From Ctenosaura bakeri (lineage: Eukaryota > Chordata > Lepidosauria > Squamata > Iguanidae), in the NCBI GenBank assembly GCA_948474755.1, contig CAOLHI010001848.1, forward strand, positions 124,001 to 188,000: DNA of 64,000 nucleotides, read 5' to 3'. Both the position numbers and the translations under genes were made by a program. This document shows positions 1 to 12,250 of the stretch, piece after piece (the first letter of the stretch is position 1; each line of letters opens with the position of its first letter). The notes below the pieces were generated by a model that saw only the letters and a list, made by a program, of their open reading frames with translations, made no database searches and was not told the DNA's origin.

Positions 1-785
1 GATGACTTATTTCATAGACAAGTGAAATGCTGAGCCTCTAGAATACAAGCCAGACTTCCTTCACAGAGTACTCAGAGTCCAGTTTTCTGCCTATGTGCCA
101 GGAGAGCTCAATGAGCAGCTTAATTTTTTCTCAGAGAGAAAAAGCCAGTGTCCTAGTATTATACTGGCTATCAAGAGCGTCTGTTGGGTTTCTAAGATGT
201 GTGCTGCTGTTACTTTGAAATTTCTGCTTTGGAATTAGTGGACAGGGCTTACCTGTCTTCTTACTCACTCTCATGATTGCAAATAATTACATCATGAGTG
301 CTGATCAAACTATCAAGAGAGAATGCTACCAAAATATTCTTAGATACTTGTCTGTATTAAACATGGCCCAATCTTTGTTTGTGGCCTTAGTAGCAATATG
401 AGATGGGGAAAGAGTAAAGGGACAGGATGAGAGGAAAACACACAAATATATCCCTAGAGTAGAGTGGCCTGCACTTCATTGGTTATGTCTGAAGAACTTT
501 AACACAGCATAGGAAGATGGATCTAGGTATTGAATAACTGCCTATCATCTCATAAGCCATTCACCTAGTACAGAGAAGGCTAGGAGAAACAAAGGATGAT
601 AGGATATATGATCTCACCTCTCTTTCTTTCTGCAGTGGAAAAACTCAATGAGACAACTAAAACACACAGGAAAGAAAAAATCTTCACCACCACTATCAAG
701 CAATAATGGTGAAACAGCCAAGAGATGATCCTTGGTGGTCTGGAATGCAGGTTTCGAAGCTATTTATTATTATTTATTTCTTTTT
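1..785. other. Unique AT-rich DNA, nothing recognised
   Basis: I see no repeat end, RNA gene or credible exon here. Reading frames are short and interrupted on both strands. Confidence 0.5.
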
Positions 786-975
786 GGAGTGCCACTCTGG
801 TATAGTAGTTTGATCCTTGGACTATGACTCTGGACACTGGAGTTTGAATCCCAGCTCAGCCATAAAAACCCACTGGGTGATCTTCTGATAAAAATCTTTC
901 CAACAAAACCCCATGATATGCTTGCCTTAGGGTCATTGAAAGTCTGAAACAACTTGAAGGCATACAAGTAACAAG
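786..975 (+). mobile_element. tRNA-derived SINE, old copy
   Basis: A SINE in plus orientation. It has a box-B-like GTTTGAATCCC followed by the body phrase AAACCCACTGGGTGA and the tail GGCATACAAGTAAC, a decayed form of the GGCACACAACAAC tail seen near 46,850. The same family recurs near 6,215 (-), 28,120 (+), 34,355 (-), 49,835 (+) and 53,041 (-). The middle is partly deleted. The reading frames on the minus strand across this segment are shadows of the SINE. Confidence 0.75.
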
Positions 976-2834
976 GCAAAAGGAAGTTTGGTTGGAAAGA
1001 CAGGCAAAAGACTGAGAATGAGAAGAATGGTTGGAATAGCTTTGGGTCCACCAGGAGTAGCCAAAGAAGGAACTTACCTGCTTGGTTTTAGTTGGCGAAG
1101 CAAGCCAACAAAGGGTGCTCATGACCAGTCAGGAGTTATCTTCCCCTATTCTCTATCCATTTAAAGAAGTCAGGTGGTTCTGATAACATAATAAATCTGT
1201 AGACTTTGATAAGTTGAAAGGATCCAAAAACTGACAAGGCTCCTCTCTATCTCATTGCTGTTTTCAATAGCTGGACTCAGCAGGAGACAGCAGCATGATA
1301 CATAACCATACAGTCCCCCTGAACTCCATAGAGTAAAAACTTAATATATTACCAGACCTATGTGACAGTGGAAATTGTGTTGTCCATATAACATTTACAT
1401 TGGATCTTTGTAATTGTCCAGGTCAAGTGATGTATCTATAAACAATGCCAGTTTATACTATAAACTTTCTCCTCATGAGCACCTGATTCTAAAACCTATT
1501 GAATTTGTGGTCTTTTCTGAAATAAATTACCCACTGTTCTTCTTGTACATATATAATGATGGATCATTTTTTCTCCTTAAATCCAATCATAAAGGTTTTT
1601 TTCTTTCAAATTTGCTGATAGCATTTCCTGGAAGAAACACTTTGAGACTGCATGTTGCCCTCATTGACATCATTAATAAATGGAACCAAGCCAAAAATTT
1701 CTTTCATAATAAATCTGTCAAACCTCCAAACTTGAGACATTTAAATAACAGTAGGGGAGCTACTGTTAGTTAAAAGGTCACTTAAATGCTAAGTAATTAT
1801 GTCTACTCTTTATGAACTCAATTAGTGCCTTTTTAAATTCCTGACTTTGCATAATAAACATCAGTCCACACATCTAAGACATGGTAGTCAAATTGCATTT
1901 AAAGGCTGCATTAAATCCTTTTGAAGTAATTGTTGATAAATTGAAGAATACGATTGTCTCAATTTCTCTCAGAAAAGTTACTTTTTGGATTTTATCTGCG
2001 ATTATCTCCTTCAACCAGTGTAGCCAGTGGCTATGCAGCTAGGGAAATTCAGAAATTGTAGTATGAAATTTTTACCTGTGTAACAAGCTGTGTACCATTA
2101 ACAACAGGGCCTTGTAGCAAGATGCTGGAAGCAGCTACATTGGAGATGGATGATCATACATTCTAGTCTTGACATTATCCTTGCCCATCTCATTGGCTCT
2201 TGATCTGAGGCCAAGTCTTGTCAGAAAATAATTGTCTCTTGTGCAAATAAGGATCCTGAGCCTGTGCTGTTGCAACTTCTGTCTGTGGTACACAGCTGAC
2301 TTTTCTTCTTTTTACGTTATAATGATGCTCTGAAAACTGTTCTGCAAATACTTACAGCAGTCATTAATACACAGATAAGTTTTACGGGAAGGCTGTTTCA
2401 TACACAGGCTGGCACACTAGGGTGATAATGGTGGAAACACGAGTTGTCTTGATGGAAAGAAAAATTCCTCTTCAAACCCACAAGAGATTAACTCAGTAGG
2501 TGGAAAGACATTGATTTGGATGAGGTCCTTAATCAATGCCACAGCGTACCTGTCACATGCATCACTCTACCACTCTCTAGTACCTTTTTGTATCTGAAGA
2601 TGCAGGAGAACCAGACAGCAATTGATAAAATGCCATCCTGACGGGGGAAAATCAGCACAGCCAAATCACTCACTATCATTATATTGGCAAAGTTTATTCA
2701 GTTAGAAATAGATGGTCCAGAATTAGTCCATCTGAAAAGTATATCCACTGAAGCTTTAGGAGACAAGAAAGCTACAGTGATGTACAACTAGCAATTTTAA
2801 AAAAAACCCTTCTGTAATTTGCACAGAAAACCTT
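976..2834. other. AT-rich unique DNA without a supported gene
   Basis: The longest frame is 119 codons at 1,414-1,773 (+). It is rich in F, I, L and N, contains no motif I know and lies in DNA of the same composition as its surroundings, so I do not call it a gene. No repeat ends were seen. Confidence 0.45.
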
Positions 2835-2837
2835 TAT

Positions 2838-2932
2838 TTCAGACAACAACTCCCACAGTCCTTTACCATTGGCTAGGGTGAAAAATGTTGATGGAAGATG
2901 CAGATCAGATCATCTGGAGGGCCAAATATTTT
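2838..2932. mobile_element. Foldback MITE fragment (CATCTGGAGGGCC family)
   Basis: CAACAACTCCCACAGTCC followed about 60 bases later by ATCATCTGGAGGGCCA. These are the two halves of a short foldback DNA element common in amniotes, in which ACAACTCCCA and CATCTGGAGGGCC are the conserved arms. A related copy lies at 10,520-10,645, and weaker fragments lie near 17,205 and 45,960. Confidence 0.5.
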
Positions 2933-4460
2933 GATAGATGGGTTTTCATTGAATTATTCAACATCTTGCAGGAATCTTTAGTACTGACAAAAATACAGCA
3001 TGTGATTTGGATAAAATCTGCCATGGGTATAGTTTCTCTTTCTGCAGAAATGTAGGATATAAATTACTGAAGTAAATAAATATGTGTATATGAGACACAT
3101 ACATACTCATCTGTATATAGAACAGATGTATGGATGAGTTGTTCGGGAGAGCCTTTTACCAGTTTAAAATACATATTGGAAAAGGAGAATGTTTTAAAAG
3201 TAAGTTTTAGTATATTTTAATGATATGTTATTTCTTTCCTAAACTACTATGTGGAACAAAATTAGAGTTAGAATAAAATGTTTTACATTTATTCTGAAAC
3301 AGAATGAATCTTGGCCTTGGTTTTGATGCATTTCTCTGAATCCTATATGGGTTCTTATCTTATCCTTTATTTCTCTTAGTCTGTGAGACTTTGGCCAAAA
3401 TCCCATTGGTCTCTAATGCATGTAAAAGTCCCCCTATGGGAACAGTTGGACATTTTTGTCTGATTCAAAATGTTTACATTAAAGGAAGAAATGCATGCAG
3501 TGGCATTGTGCATTCATTTGTGCATTCAATTGTTTATGCAACATTGCCATTCAGCTCAAGGATTGTGCCCAACCAAAGGAGGCTGGTTCTGGAGGAAATG
3601 GAGGTTATACACATGCAAGTGAGTCATAGGTATGACAGATTTATTAAGTAGTAGGCACAGATGTTAAGTGAGGTCTTGACCTAAAAGCAAATCCCTTAGA
3701 GCAACCCTTACTTACTACCAGCTGTTGGAAGCCCAGAGAAGTTCCAGTGGATATATCTCAGGCCAATGATGCTCAACATCTTGTTGCTCTTTCTGGTGTG
3801 TGCTGAGCTACCCTAGGGCAATTATACAGGAGTTTTCACAGGCAAAGAACATCCTAGGCCAGCTGCAATCTTGCACTCTCATCAATTATACCTGTTCCCT
3901 GCTCGTTATGCACTCCTGATTAATGGCACCTGTGTTTAATCAGAACATATAAACAAACTAATAATAGTTGTTCTGATAAGTGGTTATCTATATTTATGTC
4001 TTTGTGGGCTAGGGATGTGTCTAAACAGGTGATTGATACAAGTTCCTTCCTTCATTCCAAGACCGTGCCAAGTGTGTAGTGATGATAGTCAGACGCCAGT
4101 TATATAAGTTTAACATGAACATTGGCCCAAACACAGCATTAGTTGAAAGGAGCAAAGGCTTCTGGGAGGAACAGTCCAAGAAGCTTAGCTTAATGAGACA
4201 ATTAGCACCTAACATCCTATGGATTCCTTCTTGTTCTTTCTTCTACTTGTTCTTTCTACTACAGATTGCACAGCCCAATCAATATGCAATGCTGCATAGC
4301 CACAGTGGACGGTCTTGGCTTTTGTTTCTTCCTTCTTGCATGGACATTTCTGCAGATCCGCCATATGAGTTTTCCCCAACAACTACATTTTTGTATTCCT
4401 ATTTTCATTTCTATACGTTTTGGCCATTCAAATTTTAAAATAAATACATTGTTTTGTGCA
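2933..4460. other. Unique DNA, nothing recognised
   Basis: No recognisable repeat or exon. The 86-codon frame at 3,391-3,651 (+) has no motif, and the 119-codon frame at 4,079-4,438 (+) overlaps competing frames on both strands. Confidence 0.4.
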
Positions 4461-4462
4461 TA

Positions 4463-4864
4463 CAGTAGCCTCCTCTTATCTGCGGTTTCAGTTACCTGTA
4501 GTCAACATCTTCCGTCACAGACTCACCTTCCTCTCTCCCACCCTTTGCCTTAATCTGTTCCTCAGTGTCTAGGTATGTGATCTGCTCTAGGTCCTGCCAC
4601 CCACAGCTTGCCTGGCTGCCAGTCTGCCCCTCACTTTAACCACTCTTCCACCAACACTGCCATTGGAAATGGCTCTGGCATCACTGGAAGTATCCCTCTA
4701 GCTTCACAGAGAACATAAAGAGGCTTCATACTATCCAGTAGTATGAATTCTTCCTATGGTCCCAGCAAAGATAGAGCGTTTAGTACTGTCTACAGCTTCA
4801 GGTATCCATGGGGGGTCGTGGAACAAATCCCCTGTGGATGAGGGTTGGGGCGGGGGGACTTCTA
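4463..4864. mobile_element. Tigger/pogo-like (Tc1/mariner) non-autonomous element
   Basis: The left end reads CAGTAGCCTCCTCTTATCTG and continues with GCGGTTTCAGTTACC, very close to the classic Tigger/pogo terminus. The right half has GGTATCCATGGGGGG, then CCCCTGTGGATGAGG, and ends GGGGGGACTTCTA, an imperfect inverted copy of the left end. Both sides are flanked by TA (4,461-4,462 and 4,865-4,866), the expected Tc1/mariner target duplication. There is no transposase. The small frames on both strands between 4,731 and 5,035 are shadows of the GC-rich right end. Confidence 0.75.
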
Positions 4865-4866
4865 TA

Positions 4867-5432
4867 TTTACTTTCTCCAAAGTCCATTGTAAGCCTCGCA
4901 AATGTACAGATATCCAAGGCAAGATGCACAAGTGTGAAATTGATATTTTCACAGAGAAACTCAATTCCTAACAACTCTCTTTTCCATCCCCACTCAGAAA
5001 CAGGTCTTACTGTATTCATGGTATTTATTCAATAATAAATATCTATAGGATTACAAATTAGTATGTCCCATTGAAATCAGCAGGGCTAACATCTGTGTAG
5101 ATATGTACACATCCTGGACATGTATAGGAATGAACTATTACTCTGCAGTCCCATGTTAACTTACCTGGGTATAGAAATGGGCATTATTTCATTCCACCAT
5201 CCAAGAATTAATAATTTAAAAATATTGCTATCTGTTGAGCAAGTCTAAGATCTCTTGCATATTTTCCATTATTTTTCATATTTTGGGATTTTTTTTTAAA
5301 TGTTCTATTTCCCAAAAAACTTGTGAAATATTTCTGAGCAGAAAACAAAAGGCACCGGTCAGAATTCTTGTTTATGCCCTATGTCACCAGAATTATAGTT
5401 GTGTAGACAGTGGCAATGGGAATATAAAAGTC
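4867..5432. other. Unique DNA between two transposons
   Basis: AT-rich, with no repeat end or exon that I can recognise. Confidence 0.4.
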
Positions 5433-5439
5433 ACAGATG

Positions 5440-5679
5440 AGCCCTGGTGGCGCAGTAGTTAAATGCCAGTACTGCAAGTCACAAGGTTGTAAGTTCGATC
5501 CTGCCAGGCTCTAAGGTTGACTCAGCCTTCCATCCTTTCGCAGGTCGGTAAAATGAGTACCCAGCTTGTTGGGGGCATGTATAGAAATGTTTCAAAATAC
5601 ATGCTATTTGTAAGTTGTTCACCGCCTCGATCCATATGGAGAGGCGGGATACAAATAAATAACAATAACAATAAAAAAA
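5440..5679 (+). mobile_element. Sauria-type tRNA-derived SINE with intact TSD
   Basis: The head begins AGCCCTGGTGGCGCAGTAG (tRNA box A region), with a box B at GTTCGATCC. The body CTCAGCCTTCCATCC and GGTAAAATGAGTACCCAGC is diagnostic of the squamate Sauria SINE group. The 3' part is unusual: it ends CACCGCCTCGATCC...GGCGGGATACAAATAAATAA, an L2/CR1-like tail rather than the BovB-like tail of the copy at 52,829. Flanks carry a 7-bp duplication ACAGATG (5,433-5,439 and 5,680-5,686), so this insertion is complete. Overlapping small frames are shadows. Confidence 0.88.
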
Positions 5680-6214
5680 ACAGATGTAGTGGCTGCAAAG
5701 GAAGGCACTGGAGAAATTGGCTGCCCTGAGCTGGCAGGCTGCATTTGCCTTCCCCTTGCCATGGCTGTACAACCCTAGCAAAAGCACAACTGCTGGAATA
5801 CCACGTGGACAAAATTTTGGTTACAGTTTTCTGCACAAAACAGCATATTTTGCTTAAAAGACAATGGTTCCAATCCTGTTTAGTGCTGTGAGATCAGGTG
5901 GACAGTCCTAGACAATCAGCAATCATGTAGCAATTGCATCACTGTAGTTCTTAACCAGTTCTGAAGCACATGTCTGTATTACCAATAAAGCTAATAAAGA
6001 GGGATGGCAATACGTTCTGAACTGTCAAACATCTTCTGCTCCTTTCACCTCCCCATCTCACACAGGCATGACTGCTTATTAAAATTGCTTAAAATGTTTA
6101 TTTAAAAATCAGTACTGCTTTCATCTCTGTTGTAAAATGGAAGGAAGAAATAATGTTTCCATAAACATTAATTGGCTCACTCTGTTCCATTGTCGTCTTT
6201 GGGGATCTTATGGT

Positions 6215-6350
6215 CATTTTTGTTGCATGACTTCAGGTCATTTCCAACTTATGGTGACCCTAAGGCGAATCTATCATGGGGATTTTCTGGGGCTGAGAAT
6301 ATGTCATGGTCTCCAGGGTTGTATTCCAGCTACACCACACTGACCTATTT
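6215..6350 (-). mobile_element. tRNA-derived SINE, 3' part, inverted
   Basis: The segment reads TTGTTGCATGACTTCAGGTC, then ACTTATGGTGACCCTAAGG, then CTATCATGGGGATTTTCTGG, the reverse complement of the SINE tail GCCATAAGT...GGCACACAACAACAA. The tRNA-like head is cut off around 6,350. Confidence 0.7.
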
Positions 6351-7500
6351 ACACTATATGATGTCTTTAAACAACATGGAAAATCAAAATAGAAAATATT
6401 GTATCGTAGTGAGGCAGAGCTGCATTTCCATGGGAAGAAAACTATTTGTATTTTCAACAGTAGCCTAAGCTAAAAATCAATTCTGGCATTAAAAAAAAAA
6501 AAAGGTGACTTGTGGAATCTTAAGAATTGCCATAATGAATTTATTAGCCTTAGCAAAAGGTTATTAGCCATTGTAAAAACTTTGCATTATGTTCCTCTTC
6601 TGCTTGCAAAAGAAGTGGGAGGTATTGGTTACTATGTAAATGCATCCATTACCCACAGACTGTAGTAAAATAACAGCCTGCCTAAGCATCAAAGTGCCAT
6701 GAGTAGCACATCACATTGATTTGCAGCCTAATGTGCACTTAGTATGCAGCATATAATTGTAAGCGGCATTCTTTACTTTACCAAAGTATACAATGTAGAG
6801 TAGTTGCAACACACATCTCTTTTTTTTTTTTTTTTGTTAATCCCATTTAAACTTTCAGAGAAAGTACTGTTACATTATGGTTAATATCATGCTAGTAAAA
6901 CTGAATGGAAACTACTTCCTCTTTTTTTTAAAAAAAATAGCACACTTGAAAGGCAAGCAATGGGAACATGGCTTAGTAAATGGGATACTCAAGTATGCTT
7001 TTAGTACCAATTAGGATTTTGTCACATAAATGCCACAGACCAAGCCTTTTAAATAGATGAGTTTTTCATAAAATATCAGACTTTTTTTTTTAAAAAAAAG
7101 CAATTATCATCCTCCTTCCCATGCAAATAAAATATTTACTAAAAGGCAAACACAGAAAATGGTTAGATATACTATGTAGAATATATTTTGGAAATAGCAG
7201 TCTTACATTTATTCATCCATCCATCATACGTTCAAGATGTTTAACTGCCAGCTAGGGAGAGATATTGCAGCCACAGGATAAGTCATTTCCATCTACTGAG
7301 GCTGGGAAACTATATAAAGTTTATTTTTGACATGATACATTGCCTTATCTTGATTAAGAATGAGCTACTCAAAATGGGATGGTTTTCCATATTAATGCTT
7401 AGTACAATTACAGGTCTTCAAAAATACAAACTTTTCAAAAGTGTGAAAGGACACAAATAACATTCTTAGCCTTTTTGCTTTGCTGTGAATATTTAGGTGA
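6351..7500. other. AT-rich unique DNA with poly-T tracts
   Basis: No gene or known repeat seen. It contains T and A runs at about 6,491-6,502, 6,820-6,836 and 7,082-7,098. These may be decayed retroposon tails, but no bodies are recognisable. Confidence 0.4.
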
Positions 7501-7504
7501 TTAT

Positions 7505-7640
7505 TTTTGTGGCTACAGGAGTGATCATCATCATCATAATACTAAGCATTTATATGGCGTGTTTTAAGTGTTCAAAGCAGCTCTCATACATTATCTCAGC
7601 AATCTTTGGAGGAGACTGTAATTTAGAGATCTTATTACCT
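7505..7640. mobile_element. Ancient interspersed repeat fragment
   Basis: The stretch CATTTATATGGCG...CAAAGCAGCTCTCATACATTATCTCAG resembles the widespread vertebrate phrase 'tatatagcgctt ... caaagcacttcacatacattatctcat' found in old L2/CORE-type repeats. The identification is from memory and tentative. Confidence 0.35.
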
Positions 7641-7798
7641 CTATATTTCCAAGGCTCTTCATGAGTTTGACTTCTGTTCAGAAAAAGAAACTAACTAGAT
7701 CAGATCAGAAACTTATCTAATGCAGCAACCCATTTGTCATGGTGGCTCATGCCTCTTACCATTATGAGAAACATGATGTTCAGGGGAGCATGGGTTCG

Positions 7799-7817
7799 TG
7801 TGTGTGTGTGTGTGTGT
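7799..7817. repeat. (GT)n microsatellite
   Basis: About nine and a half uninterrupted GT units. Confidence 0.95.
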
Positions 7818-7900
7818 CCTATTGCACTCATATATTCTTGATGGGTTTCCTATAGACATACTAGACAGTATGTGACTAGACCAGGTAAGCCTTCTTTCTG

Positions 7901-7946
<46 letters not shown>
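7901..7946. repeat. (ATCT)n microsatellite
   Basis: About eleven perfect ATCT units; perfection implies it is likely length-polymorphic. Confidence 0.97.
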
Positions 7947-7999
7947 ATTTTCTTGCGTTCCACAGTATGTTATACAAAGGAATAGTATTTCTACTTTTT

Positions 8000-8690
8000 G
8001 AGACAGTACACAGCTATCATGATTTGTAGTCACTGATAACTTTATTGTCTATGAATTTGTCTAAGCTCACTTTAAATTAATCTGAGGTGATAGCCATTTG
8101 AGCATCTTGTAGTCATGAATTCCATACCTTAACTATAAATTCTATGGAAACATATTTCTTTTTATCTGCCCTAAATTCCCAACCATTTAGCTTGACTGGA
8201 TGAGCCCAGATTCTATACTATGACAGAAGGAGAAATAAATTACTCTATATACTCACTCTACATAATACACCTTTACCAAATCCCTTTTTATTTGCTCCTC
8301 CCCTTTCCCAAATTTCCTTCTGTCATTAATCCCCATATCATTTTGGTTTCTCTTTTCTGATCATAGTGTTTATGAGGGTACCAATCCTTGATCCTAGCCA
8401 GGATTTCAGAAGACTCTTACTTTAAGTCTAGTCCATTTCTTGTCTTTTATTGAAGGACTAACTTAATATCCTTGTGGCACTCAATGTAAGAAGTGCCTTG
8501 TTGGATCAAACCAAGGTCCACCTTGGCCAACATTTGCTGCATGAATTCCAGCAAGCAAAAGGCACTAGGTGTTTCACTAAATTTCTGCACTGGACTACTA
8601 GTTATCTTGGGAAATATTTTAAAGAGAATATATACTACCTCATTAGCAGTACTTCATTGACAGACATCTCATCCATATAATAAGATGCAA
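8000..8690. mobile_element. LINE-derived (CR1/L3-like) decayed repeat
   Basis: Recognisable phrases include GAATTCCATACCTTAACTA, TTAGCTTGACTGGATGAGCC and AAGAAGTGCCTTGTTGGATC, which match a reptile interspersed repeat with the order 'tgaattccacag ... cattggatgcccc ... gagaagg ... tgctggatca'. A second fragment of the last phrase occurs near 9,535-9,580. No frame is open over a meaningful length. The class is my best guess, and a repeat-library search would settle it. Confidence 0.4.
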
Positions 8691-8802
8691 TATTTAAAGA
8701 CTTGATAAGAAGAATGTAAAATCAGCTTTGTCTCTCTCACACCCTATCATCCCTAGTGTAGTTTCTCTACTCCTGGACTGGCAATTAATGTTCTCATACT
8801 CA

Positions 8803-9003
8803 GGTTCACACAGTCATGTAGGGGCTTGGGGCAATTTGCCTCAAGCAGCAATGTTTCTGGGGTGTTCCAGTCTGTAGCCACACTTCTGCATGCCCTGGCC
8901 ACACCCCTGAGCACTGTGGCCATGCCCCCATGCACCATGGCCATGCTCTCGTGTACAGTGGTCACACCTCTCATGCTGTAGCCCCCCCTCCACACACTCC
9001 AAG
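8803..9003 (-). repeat. GC-rich dispersed repeat, copy 1
   Basis: Reverse-complement partner of 26,248-26,427. Shared landmarks on the minus strand, in order, are GGAGCTTGGAGTGTG, repeated GGGGCATGGCCA-like units, ACACCCC-GAAACATTGCTGC and TGTGTGAACCTG. Internally it is a degenerate 12-14-bp array. The 106-codon minus frame across it is a composition artefact. Confidence 0.7.
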
Positions 9004-10515
9004 CTCCACCACTGGGTTCACTAGGGGTATTAGACATGCGGAATGCATTCTCCCAGCCACTTCTAGGGCTCATTCAGCCCTTGCCCCCAAATCAATGGTA
9101 AGTGTTCATGCTAGAACTAGGTTGTATTAAATGTGCATAAATGTGCATTTGGAAACCAAAAGCAAAGTTTTTCTGGTTCCAGTTGCCACTGCACTGCCAA
9201 TTTTTGGCAATTCATAGTGCAGGGAATGGGACATGGCCTGTAATGGGATATGGCACATGACCTTGGTCCTGTTCCAATGAAGTGTCCTACCCTTTCAGTA
9301 GACTATAATACAGTAGGATAATTTAATCATTTGACAAACCATTCAGAACTGCTGTGGAGGTCCCAGTTCCCATAACTATGAGCTGTGGCACACATGTGGT
9401 AGCTTGTGTAGAAACAGACTCATGTCATGACCTACTAAAATTCTCTATCTGAGAGCCAGATTAGAAACATCTGCCCATGCATAATTAATCTGTGTGAAGT
9501 AATCTTCAGTGTGAACTTTTGCTCCAATACACAGGAAGTGCCTTGCTGAATCATATCAAAAGCCACTTTGACCACTGTTTGTTGCAAAGAAACCCACACA
9601 TAGAAACACCTCTCCATATCTACACAGAATAGTACTACATGTTGATGAAGAAGGGCTCTGGCTAATATGTGCCATTGGCCACATATTAAAACTTTGCACT
9701 TCAATTTGCCAATGTTTATCGTCAAAACCTTTTGAGAGCATACTACCAGCAAGACTGTTTCTCATAGCTGAAGAAGTGGTGTGATCAGAAGAAAAGGATT
9801 CATCATTGAAAAGCAGAACAAGTGCATCACTCTTCCCTCTACCATCCTGTATTCTATTTAGAACCAGCAGAACAAACAGCCATTCAAAATCCTAGTGATC
9901 GACTAGTCTGTCTGTGAGTTATAGCTGACCTGAACTGAAGTGTATTCATTTTTGTCAAATTTGTAAATGTCTCTCTAATATACGCTGACAGGCACTGAAA
10001 TTGTCTGCAGTGTTGTTTCACAGTCCAACACTTTTCCATTTAATGAAATGAATAAATGTCGGTGAGTGTCATGACGCTTCCTCTCTTTTGTTTCAGATTG
10101 TTTTGAATCTGCTTGGTACAACAGATGTACGTTCAGATTGCTAGCCTTTTATTTTTCCTTTTCACAGTACATTTGCTGATGGGCAAGGCATTAGGGCTCA
10201 ATGACAATAATTTTATTTTGGCAGCACAAACTTGTTGGAATCTTTACAGATGTTTGCTCTCCATGTTCTTGCTTACTTTTGCTTCATTATTGTAACCCAT
10301 ATCATTGTTTGGTTCATATTGTGTGTGTATTTTTTTTTTTTTTTTACATGTCAGTAACTTTTTAACAAAATTTTTTATGGCCATTCTGTTCTATTTTTCC
10401 TCTCATAAATATAATCATCTTTTGCTCTCCCAGTCTGTTCAACGTATCAGCCTTTCTGATATAATTCCCTCTGAGATATTGTTGGACCTAATATTCAGTC
10501 GTTCTAGATTGCTGT
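9004..10515. other. Mostly unique DNA, LINE fragment only
   Basis: Apart from a decayed LINE-like piece near 9,520-9,600, nothing is recognised. The minus frames at 9,435-9,765 overlap that piece and lack motifs. Confidence 0.35.
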
Positions 10516-10519
10516 AGAT

Positions 10520-10645
10520 CGGGGATCAGGAATGTGTGTCCCTTTAGATCAGTTTGACTTCAGTTCCCATAATCTTTCATTGTTGACTAAGCTGGCTAAG
10601 TTTATTGGGAGTAGGAGTCCAACAACATCTGGATAGAAACACGTT
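10520..10645. mobile_element. Foldback MITE (CATCTGGAGGGCC family), decayed
   Basis: The left half GACTTCAGTTCCCATAATC and the right half GAGTAGGAGTCCAACAACAT are imperfect inverted copies, separated by a TAAGCTGGCTAAGT centre. This matches the amniote foldback element with arms 'gactacaactcccat' and 'atgggagttgtagtcc'. Confidence 0.6.
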
Positions 10646-11265
10646 CTCCATGCACATTTTTAGATATGAGAATATTTTTCCCCAACCTGGAAGCCTTATG
10701 ATATAGGCTGGCCTTCCAAAATTCAGTGGCACAAGTAATTAATTACATCACTGTTGCTGAAGATAGTCTTCCCATTCTGATGGGATTCTTGTTCACTTCA
10801 TTTCTGTGAACAACAGTTGGCTTACTTTGGTGCCAGCTGTTGTGGCACTTGTGACTCAAGTGGGTCTTCTTCTTTGCCTTAGAACATGTTCTAGCATTGC
10901 CTAGTATTGCAAAGCATTAGAAAAACTGGCTGCTACAACAGCCCTTTGCCAGGAACTGCAATAAGCCATTGACATTATGCTTTCTGTTCTTTTGTGTTGA
11001 GAGCGGGTTCTGAAATGACTAGCTTCTACAGATCTACTTTGTACCACACATGGTAAAGAGGGAGCCTTAGTTGGCCTATTCTTCACTCTGTTCTTACTGG
11101 GAGACTTTAGTTAAACAGGCTTTCAGCCTTTAAATGACCTGGGATAGAAAGATGTCCAATGGGCATGCATTCTTTTCAAAGAAAACTTAACATTTCATGT
11201 GATTTTAATTTTTTTTTAAAGAATGCAATGTTTGTTTAATAATTTTAAAACTTTTGTGCAATGTA
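10646..11265. other. Unique DNA, nothing recognised
   Basis: No repeat end, RNA gene or exon recognised. Confidence 0.4.
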
Positions 11266-11269
11266 TAGT

Positions 11270-11393
11270 TTTAGCCATTTTATTTCAGCTCATATTATAA
11301 GCCACTTTGAGTCCCATAGTGGAAAAATGGCACAATATAAATCCAGCAAGCAAAGGAAGGAAGGAAGGAAGGAAGGAAGGAAGGAGGAAGGAG
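11270..11393 (+). mobile_element. L2-like LINE 3' tail followed by (GGAA)n
   Basis: TATAAGCCACTTTGAGTCCC...ATGGCACAATATAAATCC is the standard 3' tail of L2-type LINEs and their SINEs ('aagccgctttgagtccc ... gcgggatataaat'). It runs into a (GGAA)n array at 11,353-11,393, which probably grew from the tail repeat. Confidence 0.65.
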
Positions 11394-11719
11394 ACTGTGC
11401 ATTTCCTCTAAGGTGGGCTATACAATTTTGAAATTTGTGTAGGAGAGGAAGCTTCTGCAAGGTATATTGGAAAATTCTGTTATTCACACATCCACCTTTC
11501 AATTCTTTTTGTAATTGTCTTTTCTTTTTAAACTATATGTGGAGAAATCTCTTACGGGGGAAATCCTAAAAGAGAATTATCTGTGAAAAAAACAACAGGC
11601 TGTGTTGGCTGTTGGGTGACTTGGACATCGGTTTTGTGTTATTGGTGCAGTAAATCTATACCAGGTTTAGTCTGGACTATCCAAACTGCTGAATTCCCAA
11701 CAATTCAGACCATGGAGTA
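11394..11719. other. Unique DNA, nothing recognised
   Basis: No recognisable feature. Confidence 0.4.
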
Positions 11720-12250
11720 CCTGTACTGCCTTATTTATTTATAAAACATTTCTTTCCTGCCCTTTGTCACAGGCTCTCAGGATAGCATACAATTTAAACA
11801 ATTTAAATGATCTCCAGACTAAAAGCATAAATAATTTGAACAAGATCAAAATATAGTGAACATAATAACAGTCAAAACTACTTTAAAAGCAACAGTTAAA
11901 AGTCACTTTAAAACCTCAAACAATTTAAAACTATGTACCGTTTACTTGAAATACATTAGTCTCTCTGAAAGCTTTGCTAAAAAGCCATGTTTTCACTTGG
12001 CACTGGAAAGAAACCAACACTGGTGCCAGTCAAATCCCTAAGATGAGGGTATCCCATAATTGAGATGCCACAACTAAGAAGGCCTCCTCCCATGTCCTTA
12101 CACTTTTTATTGCTCCCACTGATGGGACACAGAGGAGGTCCTCTCCTGCAGATCTCAGTTCTCAGGTAGTTATGTATTGCAAGACACAGTCCTTCAGGTA
12201 TAAAGGTGTCCTACTAATATGGAAGCCCCCAGGTGTGGTGGACCAGAGAA
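11720..12250 (+). mobile_element. Interspersed repeat shared with 15,375-15,830, copy A
   Basis: The order here is TTTCCTGCCCTTTGTCACAG, an A-rich stretch with repeated TTTAAAAC motifs, AAAAGCCATGTTTTCACTTG, GGCACTGGAAAG, GTGCCAG and GAAGGCCTCCTCCCATGTCC. The same order with matching spacing occurs at 15,375-15,830. I recognise it as a high-copy squamate repeat but cannot place its class with certainty. Confidence 0.55.

Noticed and set aside
1414..1773. 119-codon plus-strand frame
   Set aside because: No domain, AT-driven composition, no splice or promoter context; chance frames of this length are expected in 64 kb of AT-rich DNA.
7901..7946. CRISPR-like or regulatory tandem array
   Set aside because: A simple tetranucleotide microsatellite without spacers; the genome is clearly eukaryotic.
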